Assembly (NCBI GenBank): GCA_024734555.1 | Contig: JANPWX010000074.1 | Span: 775,369 to 839,368 of the forward strand | Length of the DNA: 64,000 bases | DNA from: Trochalopteron elliotii | Taxonomy: Eukaryota > Chordata > Aves > Passeriformes > Leiothrichidae | Reading direction: 5' to 3' | Shown: in pieces, positions 1-13,200 of the stretch | How the letters are laid out: every line of letters begins with the position of its first letter | Numbering within the stretch: position 1 is the stretch's first letter | Position numbers and translations under genes: made by a program | The notes under the pieces: model-generated | Database searches by the model: none | Seen by the model: the letters and a program-made list of their open reading frames with translations, nothing else | Told to the model about the DNA's origin: nothing

Positions 1-499
1 TACTATTGCTACTGGTTGTGCTGGAAAACAAACCTGCAAGATGCAAACCTGGTCAGGCACCATGTAGTCCCAGTGCAATTTACAGTCAAATTACCACAGA
101 GGAGTGCAGCTGTCAGTTTTAAGTTAGGGAAGTCTATGAAATTACTCTTATAACATGTTGAAGGGTGCAATAACTTGAATTTTGTAGGACATCTTATAAC
201 TGGGTGGCTTTAAGTCAGAATGTGTGCTGCATACATACACACACGCCCAGCCTTGTTGCTGTGGGGAAATGGGATGAGAAGACTAACACGTGTGCCAGTT
301 TTCAGGCTTGAGCTTTGTTGTGTTTTGTTTTTCTCTCTTTTTCTAGATGAGTGCTGTCCTCTTTCAATAACTTAATGGTTCTGGGAAATGCAACTTCAGC
401 TCAGACCATTATAGATTCAGGTGCTGGATCCTACCGCAGCAAACTGCTGATTTGGAGATTGCTCTTCAGAACATTTAACATGTACAGCTTTCTAACCAG
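1..499. other. Sequence beyond the RASGRP3 3' end
   Basis: No exon, repeat family or RNA gene recognised. By synteny with mammals FAM98A may lie further left, but none of its coding sequence is visible here. Confidence 0.6.
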
Positions 500-563
500 A
501 GAAAAGTATCACATCCACATACAGACACAGACACAAGCACACGCACACTTGAAAGTGTTTATT
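500..563 (-). terminator. RASGRP3 polyadenylation site
   Basis: On the minus strand AATAAA (563-558) is followed within 10-15 bases by a long GT-rich run (about 549-500; the plus strand reads CACATCCACATACAGACACA and on). That is the standard arrangement of hexamer, cleavage zone and GU-rich downstream element. Confidence 0.75.
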
Positions 564-1279
564 GCATGCTAATGTTACCATAATCAGTGCTGGCAAAGAT
601 GACCCTTCTCCATTTTGGTGTTACCAGACAAACTTAGTGTCTTGGAATTCCTTCAGTCTCAGCCAGCTGCTGCCTGTTTGAAGGATCCCCAGTCTGGGAA
701 CTGATATCACTCTGCTGAACACCAATACGTTCACTGTAGCAATGTAAACATGGCCAAAATTCAAAACCCCAGGTGCGCAAAGAATTTCAGTCTAGAGGAC
801 TTTGTGAGAGATTTTTGTTTGAGATTTAATCAACACGCACACCTACTTCTTTCCTTAAATGATCATTACAAGCCTCGGGAAAGGAGTGTTATTGAACAAA
901 CTTGGATGCTTGGCTTCTGTCCTCACCATTGTTGTTGCTGGCAGACATACCAAAATGATGCAGTGCATTTAAAGAAGGCCAAATATATCCTCACTGGCAT
1001 GTAGAGGAAGTTTCCACCAAAGTCATACAAAAGAAAACACGGAGCGCAGAGATCCGTTCTGCTGTGGCTGTGCAATGTTCATCCAAATGTCTTACTCGTG
1101 AGAAAATAAATAGTGCCTTAGAACACCTTTCAGCTAAGAAAACAGGGTAATAGTTGGGTTTAAAAGGATGAGGTATGGGAACACTTCTTATGGCTAAATG
1201 CCGTCTGTGACAGTCCATCAACTCTTGCTGTAGTTGTCGTCTTTAGTTTTCTGTGCTTCAGGGTGAGCAATCAGCTGTC
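540..1279 (-). CDS. RASGRP3: RASGRP3 last exon: two codons, stop, and 3' UTR
   Basis: After the acceptor the exon reads GAC AGC TGA: D691, S692 and stop at 1273-1271. The mammalian protein likewise ends with a short acidic peptide (GEDG). The remaining ~730 bases are 3' UTR, inferred to end just past the AATAAA at 563-558. The exact cleavage point is an estimate. An alternative ATTAAA signal lies at 830-825. Confidence 0.82.
825..830 (-). terminator. Alternative polyadenylation hexamer
   Basis: ATTAAA on the minus strand inside the 3' UTR. It is the second most common hexamer, but no clear GT-rich element follows, so it is a weaker candidate than 563-558. Confidence 0.3.
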
Positions 1280-4200
1280 CTGTAAGCAGAAGAAAATAAG
1301 CATTTACATGCTGGCAGAGATGGTCAATAAAAGCATGAGGCTTTGGAAGTATAAACTTTATGGATGATAGCAACAGATATCATCAGATCAATAACCTGCC
1401 CTGGCCTGGATTCCTGTATTTGTCAGAATGATAACTGTTGTGAGTCTATTATGGAGCCCTGAACTGTGCAGTGCAGGATACAACAGCACAGAAGGTGGCC
1501 AGATATCGACCAGGCTATTTTAATGGTTTTCAAAATGTAAAGTACCCAGCTCCTAAAAGGCACATACTGACACCAAAACCCAAACTGCCAGTTACAGTGA
1601 CATAGTAAATTTGTAATGCGGTGCAGAAAACAGGATCTATGGATGATTTAGCATTCTTCTGAAAGCAGCTCTTGTGCAAGAAGCAATGACAAATTTGAAT
1701 GAAAAAGCATCCTGAAATCCATCAAATAACCTTATGAGACTTCAAACTGTAGCAGATTTTAAACTGTCTTGGCTTCTTCTGGAACTCACCTCAGATTCTT
1801 GTCTTTCTGGGAGGGTTTCTATTCCATTGTGATCCTGTATATCTTGTGGGGCCTCAGCTTCTAGCTCTACGTCAGCCTGCATGCTGGGCTTTTCATTCTC
1901 CCACTTTGCAAAGCCTTTGTTCTTCCCAGCTTTTCCATGGAATTTGGACTTCATTTTGGGGAAAGTATGGGAACCTGAATCGTTCCAGCCTGGCTCATGC
2001 CAGAGTGGTTCTGTCTGCGTTGCTTGGCTGGTGGTCACCCGCTGCAGCCGCACGGAAATTTTCCGTGAAGAGCCAGTGACAAGGGTGATAGCTCTGCCAT
2101 CAAGCTCCTGGTGTTCTGCAGCAACACTGGGAAATTCAAATACTTCATCTTGGGCTGAAAGAGAGGGTGGAATTGTTTTGTTTAAGTATTCTGCTTCAAG
2201 GTCTTTGCAAAAAGGTAACAAGCCTGGGGGAGGGTGGGAAGGTAACTCCTTATATGAAGCAGTGCTATAATTATCAATATCCATATGCTGCTTGGTGACT
2301 GTTTCTGACACTGTGTACACAGATTTTATTTTCTCACCATCTGCATGCTCAGGGGGTAAGGCCGTGCTAGAATTGTGCCCTATGTCTCATTGCTCCTCAG
2401 TGACAAAAAAGGAGAAGTACAATTTCATTTCTTTTCAGCTGGGATAGGGGTGCCAGTAAGGAGGATAATAGGCCTTAGACAGGACACTAAGGCCATCATT
2501 GGAGAAAAGGATGTTGTAATCTAAGGACTGAACACAAGCCATAGTGCAGTGAAAAGGACAGGTGCTGCCCTGTGTGTTGATACAAAGGAAAAATTAAAAA
2601 TGGCAACAAGGACACAGGGCATTAGAGAGCATTTAAGAAGAGGTTTAAAACAGGAGGAAAACTGCTCTCACCTGGAGGCAGAGATGGACTGCTAGGCAGA
2701 GACCCATGGTTGCTGCCTACTGAAGTTCCTCTGGAAAATTTCCTGCATGCCAGCACAAGCAGGTCTCTGCATTGCTTGTGGCAGTTGGCACCACAATCTG
2801 TAAAGAAAAAAATTGTCGTCACATGGAAAGCCACAACTATTGGTAATCCCTCAGGGCTATTAGCAGGCAGATACCAAGAAAGGACTTTAAAGGAGCAAAA
2901 AGTTTGACTGAAGGTGTGAAGGGCTTTACAGAAATGGATCATTTGGTGTCAAGGGCATTACAAAAAAATGGATCATGTCCATGACAGCCATTAATAGAAA
3001 AATGGTAGAGAAGACAAGAGGGAAGATGATATTTTAATCATAAAATAGTCTCAAGGAAGAGATGTGGAATGATATAATCCTGTGTGTGCCATACATAAAA
3101 CTTCTACTCTACTGCATGAGTCCCTCCAAGAGGAGTGGTTATTTATTTGGCTGGCTTTTATTTGACCCAGCAGGACCCATTATAGTAAAGAGGTTTGGTT
3201 AGAAAACACCAGAGCATCCATACATACCCTGAGAGTCTGGAAGGACTGCTGGAGGTCAGTGTAGACTACTGTAGGTTAAAACTAGTCTAAGTAGCTCAGT
3301 AAGCAACATCAGCACATGAAAAAGCTCTGTGGAAGTGTATCATCCACCCAGGCAAGACTTTTTGAGTACCTGCACTCCAAGCTTCTGCTGGGATTTAAAT
3401 CACTGTAGATACATCATCACTAGGTACATTTATCTGAAGTGTGGTTGGAGTATGGATCCTATATGCAAGAAAGGGCTGAAGGGTGGAGGATGTGCCCCAA
3501 ACACAAACTGTCTCTCTCCTCTGTATCCTTTTCCATTGTTTAAAATTTCCCATCTCCCTCGTTTCTCTGTTGCTGGTCCATAGCCCAACATTTTAACATT
3601 TTGTTTTAGGTGAGCATTGTCAGGGTGCTGCATTTATGACTCTGCTGTAAGAAGCACTCTGCTCAGGGCAACAGTGCTGGCATGATGGGTGAGAGTTCTG
3701 GTCTCTGCCCACACCTTGTTCATATGACTAATGCAGCAGTACATGCCCAGCTCTGGTTTTCTCTGCCTCAAAGGTAACATGCCCTCTCAGATACACTAAA
3801 GATCTGTCTTGAAGTGCAGGACTCCTTCTATCACTTGCAGACCACACAGCCTAGCTTTTATCTCATTACTCACAGTGCTGGGGTAGGCTGCAGGCCTGAA
3901 AGGAGGAACTCCCTCCCCTCCCCCTGCTGTGTTGGAGGTTCAAATAGAGGATGACAGCTCTGTGCTCAAAGGCAGAGTTCATCCCTAATGGCATCACAGT
4001 GCAGTGATGCTGGAACACAGAGCAGCTGGCAGCTGCTGCAGCAAAAGCAGCACCCTCACGCTTGTTGGCCACTGCAGGACCTGAGTGAGCAGTCCTGCTC
4101 TCTTACTTTCATGCTTCATTGCCTGTAACTTTGACTTTACAGAACCACTTTTGCTCAGTCTCCACTGGGCCACTGCTACAGGCAGTGATGCAGGACAGAA

Positions 4201-7200
4201 GCTCGACTTTCAGATCTCAGATTGAGTTTACAGGTTGGTGTGGCAAAACTTTACCTTCCTTTCCTCATCCTACCAGTAGAACTTTAGACTGCAACCAGCC
4301 CTTTCAAAACTTCTAAGATGACAGCAATCAGGAACATCTGAATTACATACGGTGATTTAGCCATGGACGTTTCCCCCATCCCACTTTGAGGAAGAGAAGT
4401 TTGTGGTTGGAGAGAAACAGGAGTATGGTGTATCCTAAAAAAAATTACTGGGAATTCTTTATCCTTCTCATTAGACTCTGTGTAAGACTAAGGGAACAGA
4501 GTACAAATGTGAATGTTCTCCTGTGAATAACTGAGATGCAGCTATAGCTATGAAAATCAACAGTGCCCTTCAGCCAGAGTTGGGCGGCTTGAGAAATAAA
4601 TAGGTCCAGGATTATAAAGCCAATGAGAACCACTACAATGCCTTTTTTGGTCTGACCTGTTTAATATGGTGTAAGTACTGCACAAGAAATTAAGTATTTT
4701 ATGAAGGCAAAGGAGAGGCATGTAAGAGCTCTAGGACTTTTTATAAGTTGAATGCCTGAAGAAGATCTTGCAAAGAGATCGGCTGAGCAGTTTAGGAATT
4801 ATTTCTCTATTTCTACCTCAGCCACTATTAAATTTCAAGTAGGTTTCACTACAGGCACGTAGACATACATGACAAACTGTTGCCAGTAGACTTTTTTCTC
4901 ACCTGAGTCTCAGGGGATATATTTCAGGATGTATCATCAGTGTTAGGATTAGAACACTTGGTTTCCCAATTTACAAGGTCTTTGCTAGTAGAAAGTGGCA
5001 GCTCCTGAAGTCAGGGGCTGCTTTGGACCTTCATCTCACAGAATCTGTGCATTCCTGCTGGGTGGTATTTTCTCTAATGCAGTGAAACTTCACAGTGTAC
5101 CAGCAGTCACTGCTCATGGACAATACCAAGTGTAGATGCAAGACGTGTTTGAACAAATGCCATTTTAGTTAAAGGTATGACTGACTGATTTGTACTAAAA
5201 CCCACCACCCACAGCTTGAAAAAAATCCTTGTAATATTTATTTACCTTTGCATTTGTAGCCTTGTTTGATTATACCCCAGAGCTGCAAAGAAAGACAAAA
5301 GAACGTCAAGGAACCAGAAAAGAAAGCTGGAAGGAAAACAAGGTCACAATGAGGAAGTACCAATGGCTACAAAAGCACAAACAGGATACAACTGCTCTTA
5401 ACACCCTTCCTGTCAGGCAGACCTCCCCCTCTAATTGTGATAAGACTTGTGTGGCTTCTCCCTTACTTCTGCTACTTACTCATAGTAATGAGACAACCAG
5501 AGAAGGAGAGATACAGATAACATTTGCTTCCAGGAATGGGTTAAAATGTGCTATCATATCAAGCTTAGTGAAAACAGCAGAGAACATTCTGCTTCTAGGC
5601 TCCCTTAATGTTTATCTGCAGGAGAATTTCCTGTGTACATCCATTCTCCAGATACATCACTGATCCATAATGTTCAAACACAGCAGAAAAAAACACCATT
5701 GGGGATAAAAACTAAGTTCTTGGTTCCCGTAGTGGTTCCCAGCGCATCTAGCCATAGCAATCTGATTTGTGCACCTGCCTTTTCCAACTTAAAAAAACCC
5801 CAAAAACAGATGTAGAATGAAACAGGTAGAAAAGCCACTAAAGTCCCTCTTTGCCTTCCTTCAGAAACTGTTCTTGTTGACATACACTTGCAACTACCAA
5901 ATCCTAAACATCCAAGGGCTAGAGTGTGTGGTCCCACTTTTGGGAAGCTTTCACAGCCACATAAGTGGATTGCTTGGAAACAGGGGAACTCCCTAGTAAA
6001 TAGTTTTCTATGTATTCAAAAGCACTATCTACAGCCATGGCATTATAAAAACAAGCATTTCCACTCTTGAGAGGCAGTGAGAGGAAGGGGCATTTTTTAA
6101 CTCTAGAATGAAAGGAAAAAAAACTCGGGACTCTGGTGTTTATTTTTCCTGAACTCATTCAGCAGAGAGTGTGAGCACATCCAGGCAGCTGAAACTGTGC
6201 ATGGCTCCTCACCAGATTTAAAAGTATCCCTGCACAGAGAGCAGGGGTCATCAAAGAAAGGTTCAAAAGGAAGAGATCAAGATCATTCAAAATACAAATG
6301 AAAGAGAAAAATAAACAGAATGGAAAGATTCTGGGTGAGAAAAAGAGACACCCCACACACTGCACAAAAGAAATAGCAAGCAAAAATGGGGGTCTGGAAA
6401 GAGCAAAAATAGATTAGCCAAGGTAGAAGAATGGTGAACAAAAGAAAAGAAAGGACAACAGTGAAAGCTGGGTCCATAGAAGGCCTATGGCTTATTCTTT
6501 TCTTGCTAATGCCATATATGTGCACAGTGAACGCAGTTGCTGTGCTCAGGCAGTGACAGGGGAACACCCCAGTCCCTCTTGAAAGAGCAGCAATGGCCTG
6601 TTTTCCCAGATCTCTTTTACAGGATCACTGTAAGAGACATGGATTGTCACTTATTTCATTTAAGCTCTAGTCTGTTTCCATTGAAGACTTCTCTCCTCAC
6701 TCCTCACCTCCTTATCTCTGTCCCTTCCTTCCACTCAAAGCTGGCACCACTTTTGTGGTTACACACTGCAGTGAAAGCTTAGCTGAAGTGTCATGCCATG
6801 AATTCTGACCTAAACCTTTGAATGTGTCTGACACAGCTTTGTTGCAAAGCTGGCTTGAGCCAGCTCCAAGGTAAGAGGATCTGTGCAAATTCAGATTATA
6901 AAGCTTAGCAGGACGGGCCATCACCTACCCTGCCACGTGGTGCAACTCAAGCTTTGGGGTGGAACTGCCACTGGCCATGGGCATATCAACTTTGTGCTGC
7001 TTAATAGCATTAGGTCTTAGCTTGACCTTCAAAGTTTGTATCGTTTTAATAACTGTGTGCATTGCCTTGTCATGTCAATTCATCCTGCTGCATGGTCAGT
7101 GCACATTATTTTGACTGTGAATCAGTGCATCAGTTTGAAATTAGGTTTCCACCCATGGATGAGTAGCACTGAAATGCAGAATAAATATGCAGCAGATTCC

Positions 7201-10200
7201 GTGGTTGGTTTCTGTCCTATCAGTCCAACTCATCCACAAAACAATGCCAATGACTTCAGTGAGCCGACAGGAAAAATGACCTTATTTCCATTTCCTGTAC
7301 AACCCCTTACTCGTTTGTGTTCCGGCACTGGATGTAATCAGGGAGATGTGGAAAATCTAACAATGGCCAATTAGAAAATTGATGCAGGAGAAAAATAACT
7401 GCAGGAGAGGACATTTCAGGGCAGTCCTTGGGCCTTGCTTTGCTGTGAAAGCTTTCCAAACACGCACTGAGTGTCACGAATGCAATGACGTCTTCCCAAG
7501 GCAGCCTGGAACAATGGGCTCTGCCCGGTGGCTGTCCCTCCCCATGGGTCTGCTGGAGCTGTCAGCTCGAGACCCACCAGCACCCTCCTACGTCAGCACT
7601 GACCATGTCACCTCCAGAACTTTTGCAGCTCTGGCGGAAATAGGCGGAATTCCTTCTTCCCCATGGCATTAATCAGTGTCAGCCGTCGCGATAGGGGCTT
7701 CAAATATCCAAACAAAACTGACACAAAAGAAGTGAGTGGAAAATGGGACCATGGACTAGGGCAGGAGCACCAGAGAGGGTCTGAAAGGAGGCATGTTTTT
7801 GTGCTTCGCTGTGCTGTTGTCGTTACTCTCAACCGTGAAGAAATATTGCTTAGTGGAAAAGATCATGGAATAAAGTTACCACCAAGTGCAGAGGAAGATC
7901 TGCTCTGGAGAGCAGGGACAGGGTCTGAGCTTACAGCCTGTTATGTGAGCCACACACAAACACAGGACATGGCCCTCTGCCCTTACAACTTTAGCCATCT
8001 GAATGTGGACATTTGATTTCAGCCAAGTGTGTCCATTAAAGTAACTTCATTATCATAGTAATTCTTTACTCTTTACTATATTTGAAGTGGAAGAACACTT
8101 AGAGAAGGTGTACAAGCAACAAAAATACCCACAAAACCAACCCTTTCCCAGATATGTAGAGACCACTCTGATAAGTGATAGCTGGTAAGTTACGGCTGAG
8201 ACTAAAAGCAAATTTAAAAAAAAACTTCAACTAATAAATTCTGAAAATTCTTATTGTACAGAACTGCTGGAAGCACTTTTGATTTCTTTACCAAATCAGA
8301 AGATCTGTTAATTCAATAGAGAGAAAATTAGGGCTGTTGCAGCCATTCAGAGAATTATGAACATATCTATGTTGCCATGTGCAATTTCCTGAGAAAGAAC
8401 AGCTTTTGCCTCATCTATGTCCTCTGCTCCAGATATCTATTTTCCCTTGAGCTTGTTTACATGGGAAATCAAGCCAAATTAAAAAACTTAAGATAAACCA
8501 AGTAAGACCAATCATATAGTCTCTAACATCCTTTAGCTAACGTAATTTTGTTCCCCCCTCAGATTCTTAGAAATGAAATTCTTCCAAATGCCAGTTTTCA
8601 GAATCCATTAAATCAAAACTGGATAGCACAGCTAAAACGTGAGTAAATGTTTTGTGCTTCTGAATGCCATGAGATATAATTTGGCCAAGAGACTTTAGCA
8701 ATGTATGAAGCCAGTTCCACCCCATATACATAAAAGGCTAAAAGTTGTTTTTAAATATTCTATTATTAAAATCATACTTACAAATCCTGCACAGTGCTCA
8801 CAGAAAGTTGGTTTAAGATAGGTCATTTCCTGAAAGTTATGAATAAACCCTGGTCCCATTTTACACTGAAACTGTGATTTAGCTCTCAGAAAGTAAGCCA
8901 TCATTTCTTCTTTGCTTATAAGACCATCCCTGTAAGGCAAATAAAGAGGAGATCTGTCACTGCTCATAGCACTGAAAAACTTGTGGTTTTCTCATTGCAG
9001 AAAGCATGCAGCACACAAAGCACATCCTTTGAAAGAGCTGCAACAGTCCTAGAAGGAAAAAACCTTTACAGCCTTTGTGGTTCTTATCTTTCTTTAAACC
9101 GAAACACTGAACTTACAGCACAAACCTTGTTATCTCACCTGTTAGAGGTATGAGAGCGCAGACCAGGCCACTAAGTGAAGGAACCTGACTTACTACTGTT
9201 CACAGAGAGCAAGTGGTTGTGCCTCTGGCTGGCCACCAGCCTTCACAGCCAAAGAGATTCTGGACCACAAGAATTAACAAGCCCAACTCGCTAGGAAATT
9301 GATGTTATATATACCTTCTAGAATATTTGTTACTCCCTCTCTCCTACATGCAGTCATTTCCCTTGCGCTGTACAGAACTTATTTGTTTCATCAGTCTGAT
9401 GCCTGGTCTGGATAGAGCATCTCCACTCTGGTTTCACAGTACTCTAAGGTTTTGACTCAGTCCCAGCAGGAATTTGTCATTAAGCTATTAGATAAATGAC
9501 TTTAAAGTATCAGGTAACACAGGACTCCAACCTGGGACTTAAAGAACTGACTAGAGTATAAGACTTTAAACGATAGTAGAATTTGGCTTTCGGTAATCTT
9601 GTCAGGCACAAGAAACTTGGGAGACGTTGTTTCTTCAATACTTTTATTTTCTGAATTTTTAAATTGAGGAAAAGGGAAAAAAAAACCACCACAAAGAGAT
9701 CTCCAAGCTTACTGGTCTTTGTCCAGCACACAGAAAGAGTCCAAGAAGGGGAAGTTGGCAGCTATACTTTCAAAGTCTTCCTGAGATATATAACCATCAT
9801 GGTCGTGATCATAGTTCCTAAAGACAGACTGAGGGAAAAAAAAGATATTTTATTATTATCTAGCCTACCCTGAATCCATACCAGCCTCTTCAACATTTTA
9901 ATTACACCTAACTTAATGTTCCATCCAGCTATTCAGATGGTCTGTTGCATCTGAATTATAATTAGGAAGGCTGTATTCCTTTTATTTTTGCTTAGTATTT
10001 CAATGTGTTTATTATTGAACTCTATGGGAAAAATGGATAATTTTAAAAGAAAACTTGACATCAGCATTTATCTAGTCATGACTCTCCACACCTCTTTACA
10101 CATATTCTTGCTTTACTTTTCTTCTTTGTTGGAAATCTCACTAAAATTCTGCCCCAGATGATGACATATTCCCTTTTGCTTCATTAAGTATACTTTTTAA

Positions 10201-13200
10201 TCATAAAAAAGAAGAAATAAAACAAAAACAACAGCAGCTTTCCCATGAGTATTTCAGATGGTTTTGGCTTCATTTCTCTTTTAGGTGGTCACCACTATTC
10301 TGCCACAGTACTGTTCCAATCTATTTTGTTTACTAATATTTTGACAGCCCAATCACAAGCAATTTGTGTCTAACAACCATCCTCTTCCATCAACCCACAC
10401 CAATCCACCACTAAGTAAAAACAGACATGGGATCAAATTTAAAGGGTCGCATACAGTGACGGGTGCCCTCCTTAGCTGCTAAGCAGTTACTGTAGTCTGT
10501 CTTCCTGTTGGCAGAGATGTGCAAGGGGTGTTAAAGCTACATGCAGTGGTGATGGGAAAAACATGAGTGTCAAAGTCAACATGACTATCTGAGAGGCATA
10601 TAGTGAAGTACAGATTCCTTTGTTGGATCAAAATTTTGTTGATAAAGACATTCAATTAATATACCAAGACCCCTGAAAGGCATCTGTATTGTCCTTGTTT
10701 TAACAAGAACCTGATGAAACCCATTTCTATCAAATGACTGTAACTGATGACTGGCAGACCTCAAGAAAACATCATCAAGAAGGAACCAAAACACAAACCT
10801 AAGTAGTATTCAACACTTTTTGTAATAAAAACAATGGCTGAAAGCACAACCAAAAGCAGCAAGTAAACAACTAATATTGGCAAAGTGAAAACAGCTGTAC
10901 AGAGTGGTGTGAGCCTTTTAGCAAGCTGTATGCATAAAAACCCCAAATCATGTTTTAACCTGTCAAACTCTAGATTATATGTCCTGAACCAGACCAAAAT
11001 TGTGGAATGGGGAACTATAACTCCCTCAACTATAGGAACAAACATAAACCCCCACCCAGCACATTCTGGAAAGATTAAGGAATTGTGACAGACTTCCTAT
11101 TTAACAAGCTATCAAAGAGAGTTTTGGATGTGGAGTCATTTTTATCAACACATATGGCCCTTACAGAAACAATTCAGGAACAGCATGTGAATTTCTGGCA
11201 TCCCACAACAGAAGAAAAATGAAACTTTTTAAAGAAAGGGCACGTACAAAAAGTAAACTACAAGATATATTTGAAGTCTGGGTAAGAGGACTGAAGAGTT
11301 TGTTTAGGTTATCTTAACAACATAACCCCAATTAGCAATCTGTAACACAAAGTCAGAATTTAATAGTTCCTCTGAGAGTTACTTATTAATTTGCAGAAAG
11401 CAGGTTCAGTCTATCCAAAGAAATCTGGAGGTGTTTATCTTTGTTTATATCACCTAGCACAACACATCACCTTCTGAACTGAAGTTAGAAGATCCCAGGT
11501 ATGATACATTACAATTCGTGTCCACATTTTTAAAGTGACACCAAGACAATGCTATCTTTACCATACATAACATGCTCTGGACAGTAAAATAACAGCAAGT
11601 TGAAAACCAGAAATAGAGTATCCAGAAAAGTTCATTGGACCTATTAATGTATGAGATCTTGTTTCTGGGTTGCTTTCTTTTCAGCTGTCTGTTACCAGAC
11701 ATGAACTGTGTGGCTAGAGCTGTAAAAACTAAACTTTGCCCTCTAAATTTATATTTGCTAGACAAACCTATTAAACAGCAGCCAGGTTTTGGATGCTTCT
11801 GAAAGTCTGCTCCTTTTCCACCCAGAAACCTATTTACTAATCCCATTGCTGATTGCAGGAATAAAATAAGTATTTCTGAACATATCAGTAACAGCTCAAA
11901 TTTGTTATGGTATGTCTGAAATTCACCCCAACCATAGCAATTTCATCATAAGCTTGAAATTAATTATAATGATGAAAATATCAAATCTATCATTCTTTTA
12001 GACCAGTGTAATGTTTCAGATACTTACATCCACCAGTTTCCGTATGTGCTTGTTGATGACTGTAGGGTCAGGCTTAGGTACCACTCCAGATGCCCACTCC
12101 AGTGGCACTACTGGCTTGTTGGGGGTGGTTGGGGAGGTAGGCTGCTGAGAGATGCATCAGAACACAAGGATTTTCAAATCTTAATTAATAAGTTGAATTT
12201 CCCATTAAAACCAGCTCAAAATGTCAGAGCTACAACCACAAACTGCTGGGGACTCGTGCTGTAAAAATGTGCTCAGTAAAACATCAGGCAAAGTTTTTAA
12301 GGGCTGCTTGTCCTCACTGAGAGCTGCAGTCAGGCTCTCTGTGGCACCTCACAGCTACACTGCCACCACCCAGGGAGCTGAGAAGCAAACCCAAGCAGTC
12401 TTGCCTCACGGACATCTCCAGAGGGTTCAACAGCAATGCAACTTGAAGGAAGAGGGAAAGAAGGAGTGTCTCTAGGGTTTGTGAACGCAGTGGGCATCAG
12501 AAATAGGTAAGCCCAGAAACCTGCTTTGCTCCTCAGTGAAACCTCTGAGGAGATCACCACAGTCTGCCCCCAACTCCCTGCTGGAGGGGCCATGGCCAGA
12601 AACCAGGTGAGGGATGCCACAACCTGAATAAATTCGTGCTCCTGCTCTGTGCAGCACCAGCAAGACAGCAGGATGCTGACAGTAGAAGCAGAGGCAGAAT
12701 TGTGCTCAGCAATCCCCCTGGTTTCCAGCTGAGACGTGCTGGGATGCACAGCTTGATTCATCTAGGCAGCTGGAGTAGAAAGCCTCTAATCTTTGACTTG
12801 CTCTGCAGGTAACACCAGCCAGACTATTTTATTTTAAAAATGTCTTGGTCTTGACAAAACAGTAGCTGATGGCTGACTGGATGCACAGAGCTCACAGCCT
12901 GACTCCCTCCACACCACTACAGTGGTTTGGGAGGAGCTCTGGAATGCATCTCAGATTCTTCAAGTAGAAAATATAGGACAAACCTGAACACATTTTCAGC
13001 TAAGGATTCAAAAATAACTAGTTAACATGAAAAACACAAGCTAGCCTTTTCCTGCATCTGCCACTGGACATCTAGCAGGTGAAGCAGTCCCAAGCAGAAA
13101 AAAATCAGTGTGGTTTGGATCAGAAGGGAGAGGGTCCACAATCTCAGAAGGCCCCTGTGTTAGATGAGACCCAGATTCTTTGCTCATCAGCTGTCTCCCT

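Noticed and set aside
1..1000. FAM98A 3' end expected by synteny
   Set aside because: No FAM98A coding sequence (Gly/Arg-rich tail) is present; the neighbour must be further left if synteny holds.
1846..2270. Plus-strand open frames opposite exon 15
   Set aside because: Shadows of the coding exon on the other strand; no independent support.
5262..5663. 133-codon open frame on the plus strand
   Set aside because: It starts on the antisense of micro-exon 13 and runs into an intron; no recognisable domain or codon bias.
12330..12761. 143-codon open frame on the minus strand in intron 9
   Set aside because: No family resemblance, no splice sites linking it to neighbouring exons in phase, and composition like surrounding intron.
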